The notes: generated by a model from the letters alone, not told the origin. DNA of 43,203 nucleotides from JBFWYO01 sp050186335 (GCA_050186335.1 JBFWYO010000034.1:1-43203); one strand, 5' to 3'; counted from the first letter of the stretch, positions 32,064 to 40,788 are shown. Numbers and translations are program-made.

Positions 32064-32069
32064 TATAGT
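32064..32069 (+). promoter_or_regulatory. Candidate -10 element implying a leaderless transcript
   Basis: TATAGT lies 7 bases before the ATG of the N-formylglutamate amidohydrolase gene, so transcription would begin at or next to the start codon. No ribosome-binding site is visible. No good -35 was found at normal spacing, so confidence is low. Confidence 0.35.
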
Positions 32070-32076
32070 GCCGCCC

Positions 32077-32874
32077 ATGCTCGCTTCGCTCGCCTTATCG
32101 CGCGCCGATCCGCCCGCCGTCGATGTGTTGAATCCGACGGGGTCTGCGCCGGTCGTGTTCATTGTGGATCATGCTTCCAATGCGGTGCCGGCGTGCCTCG
32201 GCAATCTCGGCCTGCCGCCTGAGCGGCTGCAGGAGCATATCGCCGTCGACATCGGCGCCGCCGCGGTCGGCCGGCTTTGGGCGGAGCGGTTCGACGCGCC
32301 GCTCGTGCTGTCGGGCTTTTCGCGGCTGGTGATCGATTGCAACCGCATGCCTGAGGATGTCACGTCGATTGCGACCGAAAGCGACGGAATCGTCATTCCC
32401 GGCAACGCGCGGCTGAATGCGGAAGACGCGGCATGGCGCAAGCGCACCTGCTTCGATCCGTATCACGACGCGATCGCCGCCCTGCTCGACGCGCGCCATG
32501 CAAAAGGCGTTCATCCGGCCGTGATCTCCGTGCACAGTTTCACGCCCGTGTTCGGCGGCGCGGCGCCGCGACCGTGGCACATCGGCATTCTGTGGAACAA
32601 GGATCCGCGCCTCGCGCATCCCTACATGGCGGCGCTGCGCGAAAACCCGGCGCTCAAGATCGGCGACAACCAGCCCTACTCCGCGCAATTGAATTTCGGC
32701 TATTCGATCCGCACGCACGGCGAGGGCCGCGGCCTGCCGCACATGCTGATCGAGTTGCGCCAGGATCTGGTTGCCGAGCCGGACGGCGCCGCGCATTGGG
32801 CGAAATTGGCCGGCGACGCGCTGGCGCGCGTGCTGCGCGAGGCGCCAAATCTCAACCAAGTGCGTAGATACTGA
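32077..32874 (+). CDS. N-formylglutamate amidohydrolase family protein
   Basis: 265 residues from ATG 32077. Family members cleave N-formylglutamate to formate and glutamate, the last step of one histidine-degradation route, using a zinc site. Visible family features are VVFIVDHASNAVPACLG (metal-site His), IAVDIGAAAVGRLWAERFDAPLVLSGFSRLVIDCNR (in parts), VISVHSFTPV with a conserved His, and the closing GLPHMLIELRQDLV with Glu. No other hut genes are nearby. The gene overlaps a GCS2-type ligase by one base. This pairing suggests a role in an amide-bond pathway other than histidine breakdown, but that is inference. Confidence 0.9.
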   Translation: MLASLALSRADPPAVDVLNPTGSAPVVFIVDHASNAVPACLGNLGLPPERLQEHIAVDIGAAAVGRLWAERFDAPLVLSGFSRLVIDCNRMPEDVTSIATESDGIVIPGNARLNAEDAAWRKRTCFDPYHDAIAALLDARHAKGVHPAVISVHSFTPVFGGAAPRPWHIGILWNKDPRLAHPYMAALRENPALKIGDNQPYSAQLNFGYSIRTHGEGRGLPHMLIELRQDLVAEPDGAAHWAKLAGDALARVLREAPNLNQVRRY

Positions 32875-34004
32875 TGCGCGATCCGCCCTTCACGCTCGGC
32901 ATCGAGGAAGAATATCTGCTGGTCGATCGGCAGACCCGCGATCTGGTCGCCAAGCGGCCGGACGCGATGATGGCCGAACTCGAAAAGCTGCTCGGCCCGC
33001 GGGTGATGCCGGAATTCCTGACTGCGCAGATCGAGGTCGCAACCGGCATTTGCGCCGACATCAAAGCCGCGCGCAAGGATCTCGCCGAATTGCGCCGCAC
33101 CGTGGCCCGCGTCGCCGAGGAATATGGCATGGCGATCGTCGCGGCGGCCACGCACCCGTTCGCCAACTGGAGCAGCGCCACGCCGACCGACAAGGAGCGC
33201 TATAAGATTCTGGCGCACGACCTGCAAGGCGTCGGCCGCCGGTTGCTGATCTGCGGACTGCACGTTCATGTCGGCATCGACGACGACGATCTGCGCATCG
33301 ATCTGATGAGCCAGATCGGCTATTTCCTGCCGCATCTGCTGGCGCTGTCGACATCGTCGCCGTTCTGGCGCGGTCGCGATACCGGGCTCAAATCGTACCG
33401 CGTGGCAGTGTTCGACGAGTTGCCGCGAACCGGCTTGCCGGAACAATTCGCCTCGTTCGGCGAATACAAGCGGCACGTGGATATCCTCGTCAGTGCCGGG
33501 CTGATCGAGGACGCCAGCAAGCTGTGGTGGGACGTGCGCCCCTCGACGCGCTTTCCGACGCTGGAAATGCGGCTGACCGACGTTCCGACGCTGATGGAAG
33601 ATTCGATCGCCATCGCGGCGCTGTATCAGTCGCTGCTGCGCATGCTGTACCGGCTGCGGCGCGGCAACCAGCGCTGGCGCCGGTATGCCGGCATGCTGGT
33701 GCGCGAGAACCGGTGGCGCGCGCAACGCTACGGCTTCGACGAAGGCCTGGTCGATTTCGGCAAGGGCGCCATCGTGCCGTATGCAACCCTGCTGGACGAA
33801 TTGCTCGAGCTGGTGCGCGAGGATGCGGCGGCGCTGAACTGCGCCGCGGAGGTCGCACAGGCACGACAAATCCTCGCGCGCGGCACCAGCGCGCATCGGC
33901 AGATCCGGACCTATCAAGCCGCGGTGGATAACGGCCTGCCCGTTGGGGATGCTTTGCAGAAAGTTGTGGATAACCTCATCGTCGAGACCACAGCCGGTCT
34001 GTAA
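32874..34004 (+). CDS. Carboxylate-amine ligase, GCS2/YbdK type
   Basis: 376 residues. It belongs to the GCS2 family of glutamate-cysteine-ligase-like ATP-grasp-related enzymes: FTLGIEEEYLLVDRQTRDLV at the start, then EFLTAQIEVATGICADI, AAATHPFANWSSATPTDKERY and GLHVHVGIDDDDLRIDLM. The C-terminal part carries WWDVRPSTRFPTLEMRLTDVP. YbdK-type members have weak gamma-glutamylcysteine ligase activity and their real substrates are mostly unknown. Its start overlaps the amidohydrolase stop as TGATG, so the two are translated together: one enzyme makes an amide bond and the other breaks one. Confidence 0.92.
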   Translation: MRDPPFTLGIEEEYLLVDRQTRDLVAKRPDAMMAELEKLLGPRVMPEFLTAQIEVATGICADIKAARKDLAELRRTVARVAEEYGMAIVAAATHPFANWSSATPTDKERYKILAHDLQGVGRRLLICGLHVHVGIDDDDLRIDLMSQIGYFLPHLLALSTSSPFWRGRDTGLKSYRVAVFDELPRTGLPEQFASFGEYKRHVDILVSAGLIEDASKLWWDVRPSTRFPTLEMRLTDVPTLMEDSIAIAALYQSLLRMLYRLRRGNQRWRRYAGMLVRENRWRAQRYGFDEGLVDFGKGAIVPYATLLDELLELVREDAAALNCAAEVAQARQILARGTSAHRQIRTYQAAVDNGLPVGDALQKVVDNLIVETTAGL

Positions 34005-34047
34005 CCGCGCCGCCGTCCTGCTAAAAATCGACTGGAAATTCCCGGCC

Positions 34048-34075
34048 TTGATGCGCGCGCGGGGCGGCTTAGATT
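34048..34075 (+). promoter_or_regulatory. Candidate promoter for the DUF1244/gapR unit
   Basis: TTGATG (34048-34053), 16 bases, then TAGATT (34070-34075), about 34 bases before the DUF1244 ATG. AAGGAGACA is the ribosome-binding site. Both hexamers are moderate matches to sigma-70. Confidence 0.45.
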
Positions 34076-34109
34076 CCATCCGGTGCGCGCCGCATCGAAG
34101 GAGACAGAA

Positions 34110-34412
34110 ATGGACCAGAAGACCAAGACCGAACTGGAAGCCGCTGCGTTCCGCCGCCTGGTGGAGCACCTGCGCGCGCGCACCGACGTGCAGAACATCG
34201 ACCTGATGAACCTCGCCGGGTTCTGCCGCAACTGCCTATCCAAATGGTATCTGGCCGAAGCGCAGCAGCGCGGGGTTGCGCTCAGCGATCCCGAAGCGCG
34301 CGAAATCGTCTACGGCATGCCGTACGAACAATGGAAGCGCCAGTACCAGAAAGAACCGACGCCCGAGCAGAAAGCCGCGTTCGAGAAGGCCGCAGCCGGG
34401 CACAAGCACTGA
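34110..34412 (+). CDS. DUF1244 family protein
   Basis: 100 residues from ATG 34110, which has a good AAGGAGA site; an in-frame ATG 27 bases upstream has none. It matches the small DUF1244 family widespread in alphaproteobacteria: FRRLVEHLRARTDVQNIDLMNLAGFCRNCLSKWYLAEAQ (in parts), EAREIVYGMPYEQWKRQYQ, and a Lys/Glu-rich tail. The CRNC pair could bind metal or form a disulfide. The function is not known. It stands immediately upstream of gapR, separated by a hairpin. Confidence 0.92.
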   Translation: MDQKTKTELEAAAFRRLVEHLRARTDVQNIDLMNLAGFCRNCLSKWYLAEAQQRGVALSDPEAREIVYGMPYEQWKRQYQKEPTPEQKAAFEKAAAGHKH

Positions 34413-34422
34413 TCATCGCATG

Positions 34423-34448
34423 CGGCGCCCGTGCCGGGCGCCGTTCTT
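34423..34448 (+). terminator. Terminator-like hairpin between DUF1244 and gapR
   Basis: CGGCGCCC (34423-34430) pairs perfectly with GGGCGCCG (34436-34443) around a 5-base loop, followed by TTCTT. The stem is very strong but the T-tract is short, so partial termination giving less gapR read-through is plausible. Confidence 0.6.
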
Positions 34449-34466
34449 ACCAACGGGGACTAGGAC

Positions 34467-34718
34467 ATGGCCGACGGCAACCAATCGGGCAGCATCGCAA
34501 AGGAAAAGCTCAAGAGCTTCATCGAGCGCATCGAGCGGCTCGAAGAGGAAAAGGGCTCGCTGACCGCCGATATTCGCGAAGTATACAGCGAAGCCAAGGG
34601 CAACGGCTTCGAGCCAAAGGTCATGCGCAAGTTGGTTTCGTTGCGCCGCCTGGACAAGGACGAACGACAGGAGCAGGATTCGCTGCTCGAAGTGTATCGC
34701 GAGGCACTGGGGATTTAA
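34467..34718 (+). CDS. gapR: GapR-family (DUF2312) nucleoid-associated protein
   Basis: 83 residues, full family length. The sequence SIAKEKLKSFIERIERLEEEK, LTADIREVYSEAKGNGFEP and VMRKLVSLRRLDKDERQEQ matches the GapR family, in which a long coiled-coil helix forms a dimer or tetramer that encircles overtwisted, AT-rich DNA. In Caulobacter it supports replication and chromosome segregation. GGGGACTAGGAC precedes the ATG. It is convergent with the lipoprotein gene, with 22 bases between stops. Confidence 0.95.
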   Translation: MADGNQSGSIAKEKLKSFIERIERLEEEKGSLTADIREVYSEAKGNGFEPKVMRKLVSLRRLDKDERQEQDSLLEVYREALGI

Positions 34719-34740
34719 GCCGGCGGAGCGGCCTTCAGCC

Positions 34741-35349
34741 CTAATCGTTCTCGGGATTGGCCGCGCGGGTCAGCGTCGTGCCGCGCGCGGGGAAAAGACG
34801 GGTGGCGTTAACCCGCAGATAATCGCGCAGCAAGCCGCGGTTGGTGGTGATGATCGGCCACTTGTCGTACTGCCCGCCCTCTTCCCGGCCCGCCAGATCG
34901 CCCTGCTTGAACGCCGCGCGCACCGCATCGTCGGACATGACCGAAAACATGACCTGGGCGGGCGCCTTGGGCGAGACGTCATAGCGAATCACAAGGCGCC
35001 GCGCGTTCTTGGTCTCGCTGCCGTCTTCCAGTTCGAGGTTGAGATAGTCGATAGCACCCAGGCGCGTCGGCCATGCCGCGTAGCGGCGCCATTCGCCGAC
35101 CGGCGGCGTCGCGCCCGGCTTGACGTCCATGTAGGTCAGTTGCATCAGCTTCGGATTGTCCCGATGCGGGCGCACCTGGACGAACATCGTCTCGCCGCGC
35201 TCGGCCCAGATCCACACGCCGTACAGCCGCGCATCGGGTTTGGCCTGCGCCTTGTCGGTCAGGAACTCCTCGACCTCGACGATGCACGACGACAGCAGGC
35301 CCGCCATGCCGACGAAACAGAGCGCAAGCAGGAGACGCAGTTGCCTCAT
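34741..35349 (-). CDS. Putative lipoprotein of unknown function
   Basis: 202 residues from ATG 35349. The signal ends in a lipobox, GLLSSC (Cys at about residue 22), so attachment to a membrane by lipid is expected. The mature part starts ARLYGVWIWAERGETMFVQVRP, then YMDVKPGATPPVGEWRRYAAWPTRLG, LVIRYDVSPKAPAQVMFSVMSDDAVRAAF, and ends in a Arg/Thr-rich tail. The layout suggests a beta-rich lipocalin-like or stress-related domain, but I do not recognise a family. The start overlaps the stop of the large oxidoreductase gene by 4 bases, so it is translated with it. Confidence 0.8.
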   Translation of the reverse strand: MRQLRLLLALCFVGMAGLLSSCIVEVEEFLTDKAQAKPDARLYGVWIWAERGETMFVQVRPHRDNPKLMQLTYMDVKPGATPPVGEWRRYAAWPTRLGAIDYLNLELEDGSETKNARRLVIRYDVSPKAPAQVMFSVMSDDAVRAAFKQGDLAGREEGGQYDKWPIITTNRGLLRDYLRVNATRLFPARGTTLTRAANPEND

Positions 35350-38300
35350 TCCGCTGCCGCCTTGGCCAGCAGCGACGGGTTGTCCATCGCGGCCAGCAGA
35401 TCGGCTTCGCGCTGCTTGGCCGACTTCAGGTGCCGGTCCTTGATGTGGCCGTAGCCGCGGATATGCTCGGGCACCGACGCGATCTCGACCATGACCGCAT
35501 GATTGTCGACGTTCAGGCGGGGCAATAGATTGCCGAGCGTCGTCTCGTATTCCGCGATCAGCGCACGCTCCTGCTTGCGCTCCTTGGAATGACCGAACGG
35601 ATCGACCAGCGAGCCGCGCAGGAATTTCAGCTTGGTCAACAGTTTGAATGCGCTGAAAATCCACTTGCCGTACTCGCGCTTCTTCAATTCGCCGGTCACC
35701 GGATCGCGCGGCGAGAACAGCGGCGGCGCCAGATTGAAGCTCAGCTTGATGTCGCCGTCGAACGTGGCGTTGAGGTTCTTGAGGAACGCGCCGTCGGTAT
35801 ACAGCCGTGCGACCTCGTATTCGTCCTTGTAGGCGAGCAGCTTGTAATAGTAACGCGCGACCGCTTCGGCCAGGCCCTTCTTGCCCTTGGCCTTCTCCGC
35901 TTCGACGCGGATTACGTTGCGCACGAAATCCTCGTAGCGCTTGGCGTAGGCCGCGTTCTGATATGCGGTCAGATCGGCCACGCGGCGCGCGATCAATTCG
36001 TCCAACGATGGCGTCTTCTTCTCGAACGGGATCGGATCGGACGGGAACGCGGCCTTCATGACCGACGGCAGATCGACTGCGGCGCGCCTGCCCCAATCGA
36101 ACGCGTCCTTGTTGAACTTGATCGCCACGCCGTTCAGTTCGATCGCCTTCATCAGCGACTCGAGGCCGACCGGCACCAGGCCCTTCTGAAACGCGAAGCC
36201 CAGCATGAACATGTTGGTGGCGATCGAATCGCCCATCAGCTTGGTCGAGATCGCCGTGGCTTCGACCGCGTCGAGCGCGGCAGCACCGATATTGTCGACG
36301 ATCACGTCGCGCAGCGCCGCCGACGGGAAGCGCAGGTCCGGGTTGCGCACGAAGCCGGCGGTGGTGATCTCGTGCGTGTTCACGACGGCGCGGGTCAGGC
36401 CCTCGCGAACCTTGCCGAGCACTTCGTCGCTGGCCGAGACCACAATGTCGCAGCCGATCAGCGCGTCGGTCTCGCCGGCGGCGATGCGCACGGCGTGGAT
36501 ATCCTCGGGCGTTGCCGCCACGCGGATATGCGAAGTCACCGCGCCGCCCTTCTGGGCTAGACCCGTTTGATCGAGATTCGAAACGCCTTTGCCTTCGAGA
36601 TGCGCCGCCATGCCGATCACGGCGCCGATGGTGATCACGCCGGTACCGCCGACGCCTGTGACCAGAATGCCGTAGGGGCGATCGAGCGACGGCAGCGTGG
36701 GCAGCGGCAATACGCCAGACGGCAATTGCGCCGGGCCGGTACGGACTTTCTTCGGCGTGCCGTTATGCACGGTCACGAAGCTCGGGCAGAAGCCCTTGAT
36801 GCAGGAGAAATCCTTGTTGCAGTTCGACTGGTCGATTTCGCGCTTGCGGCCGAACTCGGTTTCCTTGGGGGCGACCGAGATGCAGTTCGACTGCACCGAG
36901 CAGTCGCCGCAGCCTTCGCACACGCGCTCGTTGATGAACGGCCGCTTGGGCGGATCGAACATCAGGCCGCGCTTGCGGCGGCGGCGCTTTTCGGCGGCAC
37001 AGGTTTGATCGTACAGCAGCACCGAAACGCCCGGCCATTGGCGCAGGTCTTTCTGCACCTGGTCGAGATCGTCGCGATGATGGAACGTGACCCCCGGCGC
37101 CCATTCGGTGCCGATCGGATATTTGTCCGGCTCGTCGGAAACCAGCGCGATGCGCTTGACGCCCTCGGCATACACTTGCAGCGAGATTTGCGAAACGGTC
37201 GGCCCGCCTTCGACCGGCTGGCCGCCGGTCATGGCGACCGCATCGTTGTAGAGAATCTTATACGTGATGTTGACGTTCGCGGCGCAAGCGGCGCGGATCG
37301 CCAGCAGGCCGGAATGGTAATACGTGCCGTCGCCGAGATTGGTGAACACGTGCTTTTCGTCGGTGAACGGCGCCTGGCCGATCCACGGCGCGCCCTCGCC
37401 GCCCATGTGCGTGAAGGTCGCGGTACGCCGATCCATGAACTGCGCCATGAAATGGCAACCGATGCCGGCCATGGCGCGGCTGCCTTCGGGCACCTTGGTC
37501 GACGTGTTGTGCGGGCAGCCGGAGCAGAAATACGGCACCCGATCGAAATTCGGCTTGCGCGCACGCAGGATGCGCTCCTTGGCCTCGAGGAATTTCAGCC
37601 GGTCGGCGATCTGCGGGCTTTGGTAGAAACGCGCGATTCGCGCCGCCAAGACGCGGGCGATCATCGCCGGCGTCAGTTCGTCGGACGCCGGCAGCAGCCA
37701 CTGCGCGTGCTCGTCGAACTTGCCAACCACGCGCGGGCGCACGTCCGCCTTCCAGTTGTAGAGCTGCTCCTTCATCTGGTTCTCGATCAGCGCGCGCTTT
37801 TCCTCGACCACGACGATTTCTTCGAGCCCTTCGGCGAATTCCCGCACGCCATCGCGTTCGAGCGGCCAGATCATGCCGACCTTGTAGAGCCGGATGCCGA
37901 TTTCACGCGCCAGTTTCTCGTCGATGCCGAGATCGTCGAGCGCCTGGCGCACGTCGAGATACGATTTCCCGGCGGAGATGATGCCGAGCCGCGGCTTGGG
38001 CGAATCGATGACCACCCGGTCGATCCGGTTGGTGCGCGCGAACGCGAGCGCGGCGTAGGCCTTGTAGCGCTGCAGCCGGTCTTCCTGCTCGTGGATGCCG
38101 TCGGGCCAGCGGATGTTCACGCCGCCTTCGGGCATTTCGAAATTGTTCGGGTCGTGGAACTGCATGCGGTTCGGGTCGACCGTGACCGACGCGGCGCTTT
38201 CGAGATTTTCGGTGACGCACTTGAACGCGACCCAGACGCCGGAATAGCGCGACATGGCGATGCCGTAGAGCCCGTAATCGAGCACCTCCTGCACCGTGGC

Positions 38301-38825
38301 CGGATACAGGACCGGCACCATCGCGGCGGCGAACATGTGGTCCGACTGGTGCGGCAGCGTCGAGGACGAGGCGCCGTGGTCGTCGCCCGCGCACAGCAGC
38401 ACGCCGCCGTGCTTGGACGTGCCGGCGGCGTTGCCGTGCTTCATCACGTCGCCGCAGCGATCGACGCCCGGACCCTTGCCGTACCAGATGGCGAACACGC
38501 CGTCGTATTTGGCGCCGGGGAATAGATTCAGTTGTTGCGTGCCCCAGACCGAGGTCATCGCGAGGTCTTCGTTGACGCCCGGCTGGAACTTGATGTGGTT
38601 GTTCTCGAGGTACTTCTTGGCCTTCCACAGCGCCTGGTCGTAGCCGCCGAGCGGCGAACCGCGATAGCCGGAAATGAAACCCGCGGTGTTCAGCCCGGCC
38701 TTCAGGTCGCGCTGGCGCTGCATCATCGGCAGGCGGACCAAGGCCTGGATGCCGGAAAGATAAACTCGCCCGGCTTCGACCGTATACTTGTCGTCCAGGG
38801 TAACCGGGGCCGTCGACTTCGCCAT
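35346..38825 (-). CDS. Indolepyruvate ferredoxin oxidoreductase, fused subunits
   Basis: 1159 residues from ATG 38825, chosen because GGGAGAGG lies 8 bases upstream; an ATG two codons earlier is too close to that site. It is the fused form of the TPP- and iron-sulfur-dependent 2-oxoacid oxidoreductases that turn aryl pyruvates into acyl-CoA. The first part has TPP-domain and cysteine-rich sequences (CSGCPHNTSTKVPEGSRAMAGIGCH). A ferredoxin-like [4Fe-4S] segment follows (CEGCGDCSVQSNC, then CNKDFSCIKGFCPS). The gamma-like domain begins ILVTGVGGTGVITIG and has NLDQTGLAQKGGAVTSH. The enzyme degrades aromatic or branched-chain amino acids and needs TPP, a vitamin whose level is sensed by the riboswitch at 7.8 kb. 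Confidence 0.96.
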   Translation of the reverse strand: MAKSTAPVTLDDKYTVEAGRVYLSGIQALVRLPMMQRQRDLKAGLNTAGFISGYRGSPLGGYDQALWKAKKYLENNHIKFQPGVNEDLAMTSVWGTQQLNLFPGAKYDGVFAIWYGKGPGVDRCGDVMKHGNAAGTSKHGGVLLCAGDDHGASSSTLPHQSDHMFAAAMVPVLYPATVQEVLDYGLYGIAMSRYSGVWVAFKCVTENLESAASVTVDPNRMQFHDPNNFEMPEGGVNIRWPDGIHEQEDRLQRYKAYAALAFARTNRIDRVVIDSPKPRLGIISAGKSYLDVRQALDDLGIDEKLAREIGIRLYKVGMIWPLERDGVREFAEGLEEIVVVEEKRALIENQMKEQLYNWKADVRPRVVGKFDEHAQWLLPASDELTPAMIARVLAARIARFYQSPQIADRLKFLEAKERILRARKPNFDRVPYFCSGCPHNTSTKVPEGSRAMAGIGCHFMAQFMDRRTATFTHMGGEGAPWIGQAPFTDEKHVFTNLGDGTYYHSGLLAIRAACAANVNITYKILYNDAVAMTGGQPVEGGPTVSQISLQVYAEGVKRIALVSDEPDKYPIGTEWAPGVTFHHRDDLDQVQKDLRQWPGVSVLLYDQTCAAEKRRRRKRGLMFDPPKRPFINERVCEGCGDCSVQSNCISVAPKETEFGRKREIDQSNCNKDFSCIKGFCPSFVTVHNGTPKKVRTGPAQLPSGVLPLPTLPSLDRPYGILVTGVGGTGVITIGAVIGMAAHLEGKGVSNLDQTGLAQKGGAVTSHIRVAATPEDIHAVRIAAGETDALIGCDIVVSASDEVLGKVREGLTRAVVNTHEITTAGFVRNPDLRFPSAALRDVIVDNIGAAALDAVEATAISTKLMGDSIATNMFMLGFAFQKGLVPVGLESLMKAIELNGVAIKFNKDAFDWGRRAAVDLPSVMKAAFPSDPIPFEKKTPSLDELIARRVADLTAYQNAAYAKRYEDFVRNVIRVEAEKAKGKKGLAEAVARYYYKLLAYKDEYEVARLYTDGAFLKNLNATFDGDIKLSFNLAPPLFSPRDPVTGELKKREYGKWIFSAFKLLTKLKFLRGSLVDPFGHSKERKQERALIAEYETTLGNLLPRLNVDNHAVMVEIASVPEHIRGYGHIKDRHLKSAKQREADLLAAMDNPSLLAKAAAE

Positions 38826-38842
38826 TCTCATACCTCTCCCAA

Positions 38843-38877
38843 GCGCTCCGTCGAGGAGCGCACGCAATTAAATTATA
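38843..38877 (-). promoter_or_regulatory. Leader hairpin and -10 of the oxidoreductase gene
   Basis: A perfect TATAAT (38877-38872 on the minus strand) lies about 47 bases upstream of the start codon, with no clear -35 at 17 bases. Between it and the ribosome-binding site, GCGCTCC (38843-38849) and GGAGCGC (38855-38861) form a perfect 7 bp stem with a 5-base loop. It could stabilise the mRNA or control translation; there is no T-tract. Confidence 0.45.
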
Positions 38878-39029
38878 CACTTGGAGCGGCAAGGCAATGG
38901 CGGCCAATTCCTTGGCGCATGTAAGCTATGAAGTTTTACGGGCGGCCGGGTTCCGATGCGTTCGGATGCGCCGGGCCGCATCGGCGCGCAATTAAGTAAG
39001 GGGATGGTCCTCAGGCGCGTGTACCCGCT

Positions 39030-39956
39030 TCACCGGTCGCCGACAAATCCGACGATCTGCGCGATGACCGACTCGTCCTTAAGAATTTTGGTGTGGCCGA
39101 GGCCGCTCGTCGTGACAAACTTGGCTTCGGGCGCCACGGCGGCAACCGCCGCGCCGTTGGCCCACGGCACTTCGCGGTCGCGCTTGTCGTGGACGATGAA
39201 CAGCGGCGGCAGGCGCGGGCCGAGACCCTTGATCATGTGTTCGGCTTCGAGCTCGTTCCAGTTCTTGCCGATCCGCCGCTCGATGCGCTTCTGCATGCGG
39301 GCGCCGATTTCCGGCCGCAGGCCCATCTGGCGCGCGACCAACCGGCCGAATTGCGCCAGGCTGGTCGGCGGCGCGATGACGACCAGCCGGTTGACCTGCA
39401 GCCCGCGCTCGACCGCCAAGATCGTGCTCGGCGCACCGAACGAATGCGCGATCGCGGCGACGAACGGCCCGCAGGCGCGCGCCATCGCCAGGATCGAGCC
39501 GGCGAAATCCACCATATTGGTCTGCCCGCCGTCCGACTTGCCGTGCGCCGGGGCATCGTAGGCGACTGCGCGGAAGCCGGCCTGCGCCAAGCCCAGCATG
39601 ATGTCCGCGAACTGACCGGCGTATCCGCTCCAACCGTGCACGAGCAGAACCGACGGCCCGTCGCCAAGCGTCCAGACGCGCAAATTCCGTCCGGCATGGT
39701 CGATCTGCGATGGCACCGCACCGATTCCGGCCAAATCGCGCGCCTCGCCGTTCGGCCGCTGCGGCGTGAGAAACACGCGCTCGAGCCAGCGCGCCGCGAT
39801 GCCGGGCGCCACGCGCGCGACCATCGGCATCAGCGCATTTCGGTCCATGTTGAAGGCCAGCACGCGGCGCCGCGCCGACGACGCGGCGGGTTTCGCGACC
39901 GGCGCCGGGGCGCCTGTGACGGCGGCATCCGGGGAATTGACCAGGGGAGGATTCAT
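39030..39956 (-). CDS. Alpha/beta hydrolase
   Basis: 308 residues. A long Pro/Ala-rich N-terminus precedes the fold: VLLVHGWSGYAGQFADIM (oxyanion HGW, about 107), the nucleophile elbow IAHSFGAPS (S172), the acid likely in IVHDKRDREVPW, and the catalytic His in TSGLGHTKIL. No signal peptide is seen, so it is probably cytosolic. The TetR gene 43 bp upstream on the same strand is likely its regulator and co-transcribed. The substrate is unknown; carboxylesterase, lipase or C-C hydrolase are all possible. Confidence 0.9.
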   Translation of the reverse strand: MNPPLVNSPDAAVTGAPAPVAKPAASSARRRVLAFNMDRNALMPMVARVAPGIAARWLERVFLTPQRPNGEARDLAGIGAVPSQIDHAGRNLRVWTLGDGPSVLLVHGWSGYAGQFADIMLGLAQAGFRAVAYDAPAHGKSDGGQTNMVDFAGSILAMARACGPFVAAIAHSFGAPSTILAVERGLQVNRLVVIAPPTSLAQFGRLVARQMGLRPEIGARMQKRIERRIGKNWNELEAEHMIKGLGPRLPPLFIVHDKRDREVPWANGAAVAAVAPEAKFVTTSGLGHTKILKDESVIAQIVGFVGDR

Positions 39957-39999
39957 GGCAGGACGGTTTCCGAGGTTGGGGAGCCGATTGGCATCGGCG

Positions 40000-40596
40000 T
40001 TAGGACGGTTTCAGTAAGCCCGCGAGCAAACGGTCGAACGACCGTCGGGCGCGCGCGGCGGCGCGCGGATCGCGCATCAGCCCGGCGCTGTGGTGGTAGG
40101 ACAGCATGATGCCGAACATGTCGTAGACGACTTGTTCGGGTTCCAATTCGGCGCGGAACTCGCCACGCTCGATGCCGCGCGCGACCACGCGGGCCAGCGC
40201 GTCGCGCCAGGATTTCTGAATGTCGACCAGCTTGTCGCGCACTTCGCCGCCGCGGTCGTCCCATTCCGGCGCCGCGGCGAAGAACACGCAGCTCCTGGCA
40301 TGCTTGGCGTCGCGCGTCCAGCGCAGCCAGCCGTCGAACGCCGACGCCAGTCGCGCGCGCGCGCTTTGCTGGCGCCACGCGGGGCGCACGACTTGTTCGG
40401 TGAAATGCTCGCGGGCGAAATCCAGCACGTCGGCCTGCAACGCTTCTTTCGAGCCGAAATGGGCGAACAGGCCGCTCTTCGAGAGGCCGCAATGTTCCGC
40501 CAGCGAGCCGATCGACAGGCCCGAAACGCCGATCGACCCGGCCAGTTCCAGGGCATCGGCAAGGATCGCGGCTTTGGTGCGGGCGCCTTTTTTCAT
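40000..40596 (-). CDS. TetR-family transcriptional regulator
   Basis: 198 residues. The N-terminal helix-turn-helix is typical: TKAAILADALELAGSIGVSGLSIGSLAEHCGLSKSGLFAHFGSKEALQADVL (recognition helix KSGLFAHFGSKE, about 39-51). The C-terminal ligand-binding helices contain FFAAAPEWDDRGGEVRDKL, which resembles regulators of the YsiA/FadR-like group. It stands upstream of the alpha/beta hydrolase and faces the glutathionyl-hydroquinone reductase gene, so both are candidate targets. An imperfect palindrome lies just upstream of its start. Confidence 0.93.
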   Translation of the reverse strand: MKKGARTKAAILADALELAGSIGVSGLSIGSLAEHCGLSKSGLFAHFGSKEALQADVLDFAREHFTEQVVRPAWRQQSARARLASAFDGWLRWTRDAKHARSCVFFAAAPEWDDRGGEVRDKLVDIQKSWRDALARVVARGIERGEFRAELEPEQVVYDMFGIMLSYHHSAGLMRDPRAAARARRSFDRLLAGLLKPS

Positions 40597-40604
40597 AGAT
40601 TCAT

Positions 40605-40628
40605 AAAAGCACGACCGTTCGTTTTTAG
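40605..40628. promoter_or_regulatory. Imperfect palindrome, possible TetR operator
   Basis: Around the centre at 40616/40617 the inner 12 bases ACGACCGTTCGT differ from their reverse complement only at one pair, and A- and T-runs (AAAA, TTTTT) flank them. Over 24 bases the arms match at 7 of 12 positions. It lies 9 bases upstream of the TetR start and about 160 bases before the GHR gene, a typical place for autoregulation. The remaining gap to 40788 holds nothing else I recognise. Confidence 0.45.
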
Positions 40629-40788
40629 CAAATCACAAAGATTGCGCTCTGATATGCTTCGGCCGCATATCGAGCGGTGCATGCCGATTCGGCATGCGAC
40701 GAGGGCCAGCTTCCGGCCTAGGGTCCGGGCCGGAGAGGTGGCTTACGGACGATGCGCGGGCCGGCCTCGCGCAGTGTGGAGACTGAGC

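Noticed and set aside
36567..38525. A 652-residue open frame antisense to the indolepyruvate oxidoreductase
   Set aside because: A shadow of a gene with well-conserved cofactor motifs; it has no recognisable domain.
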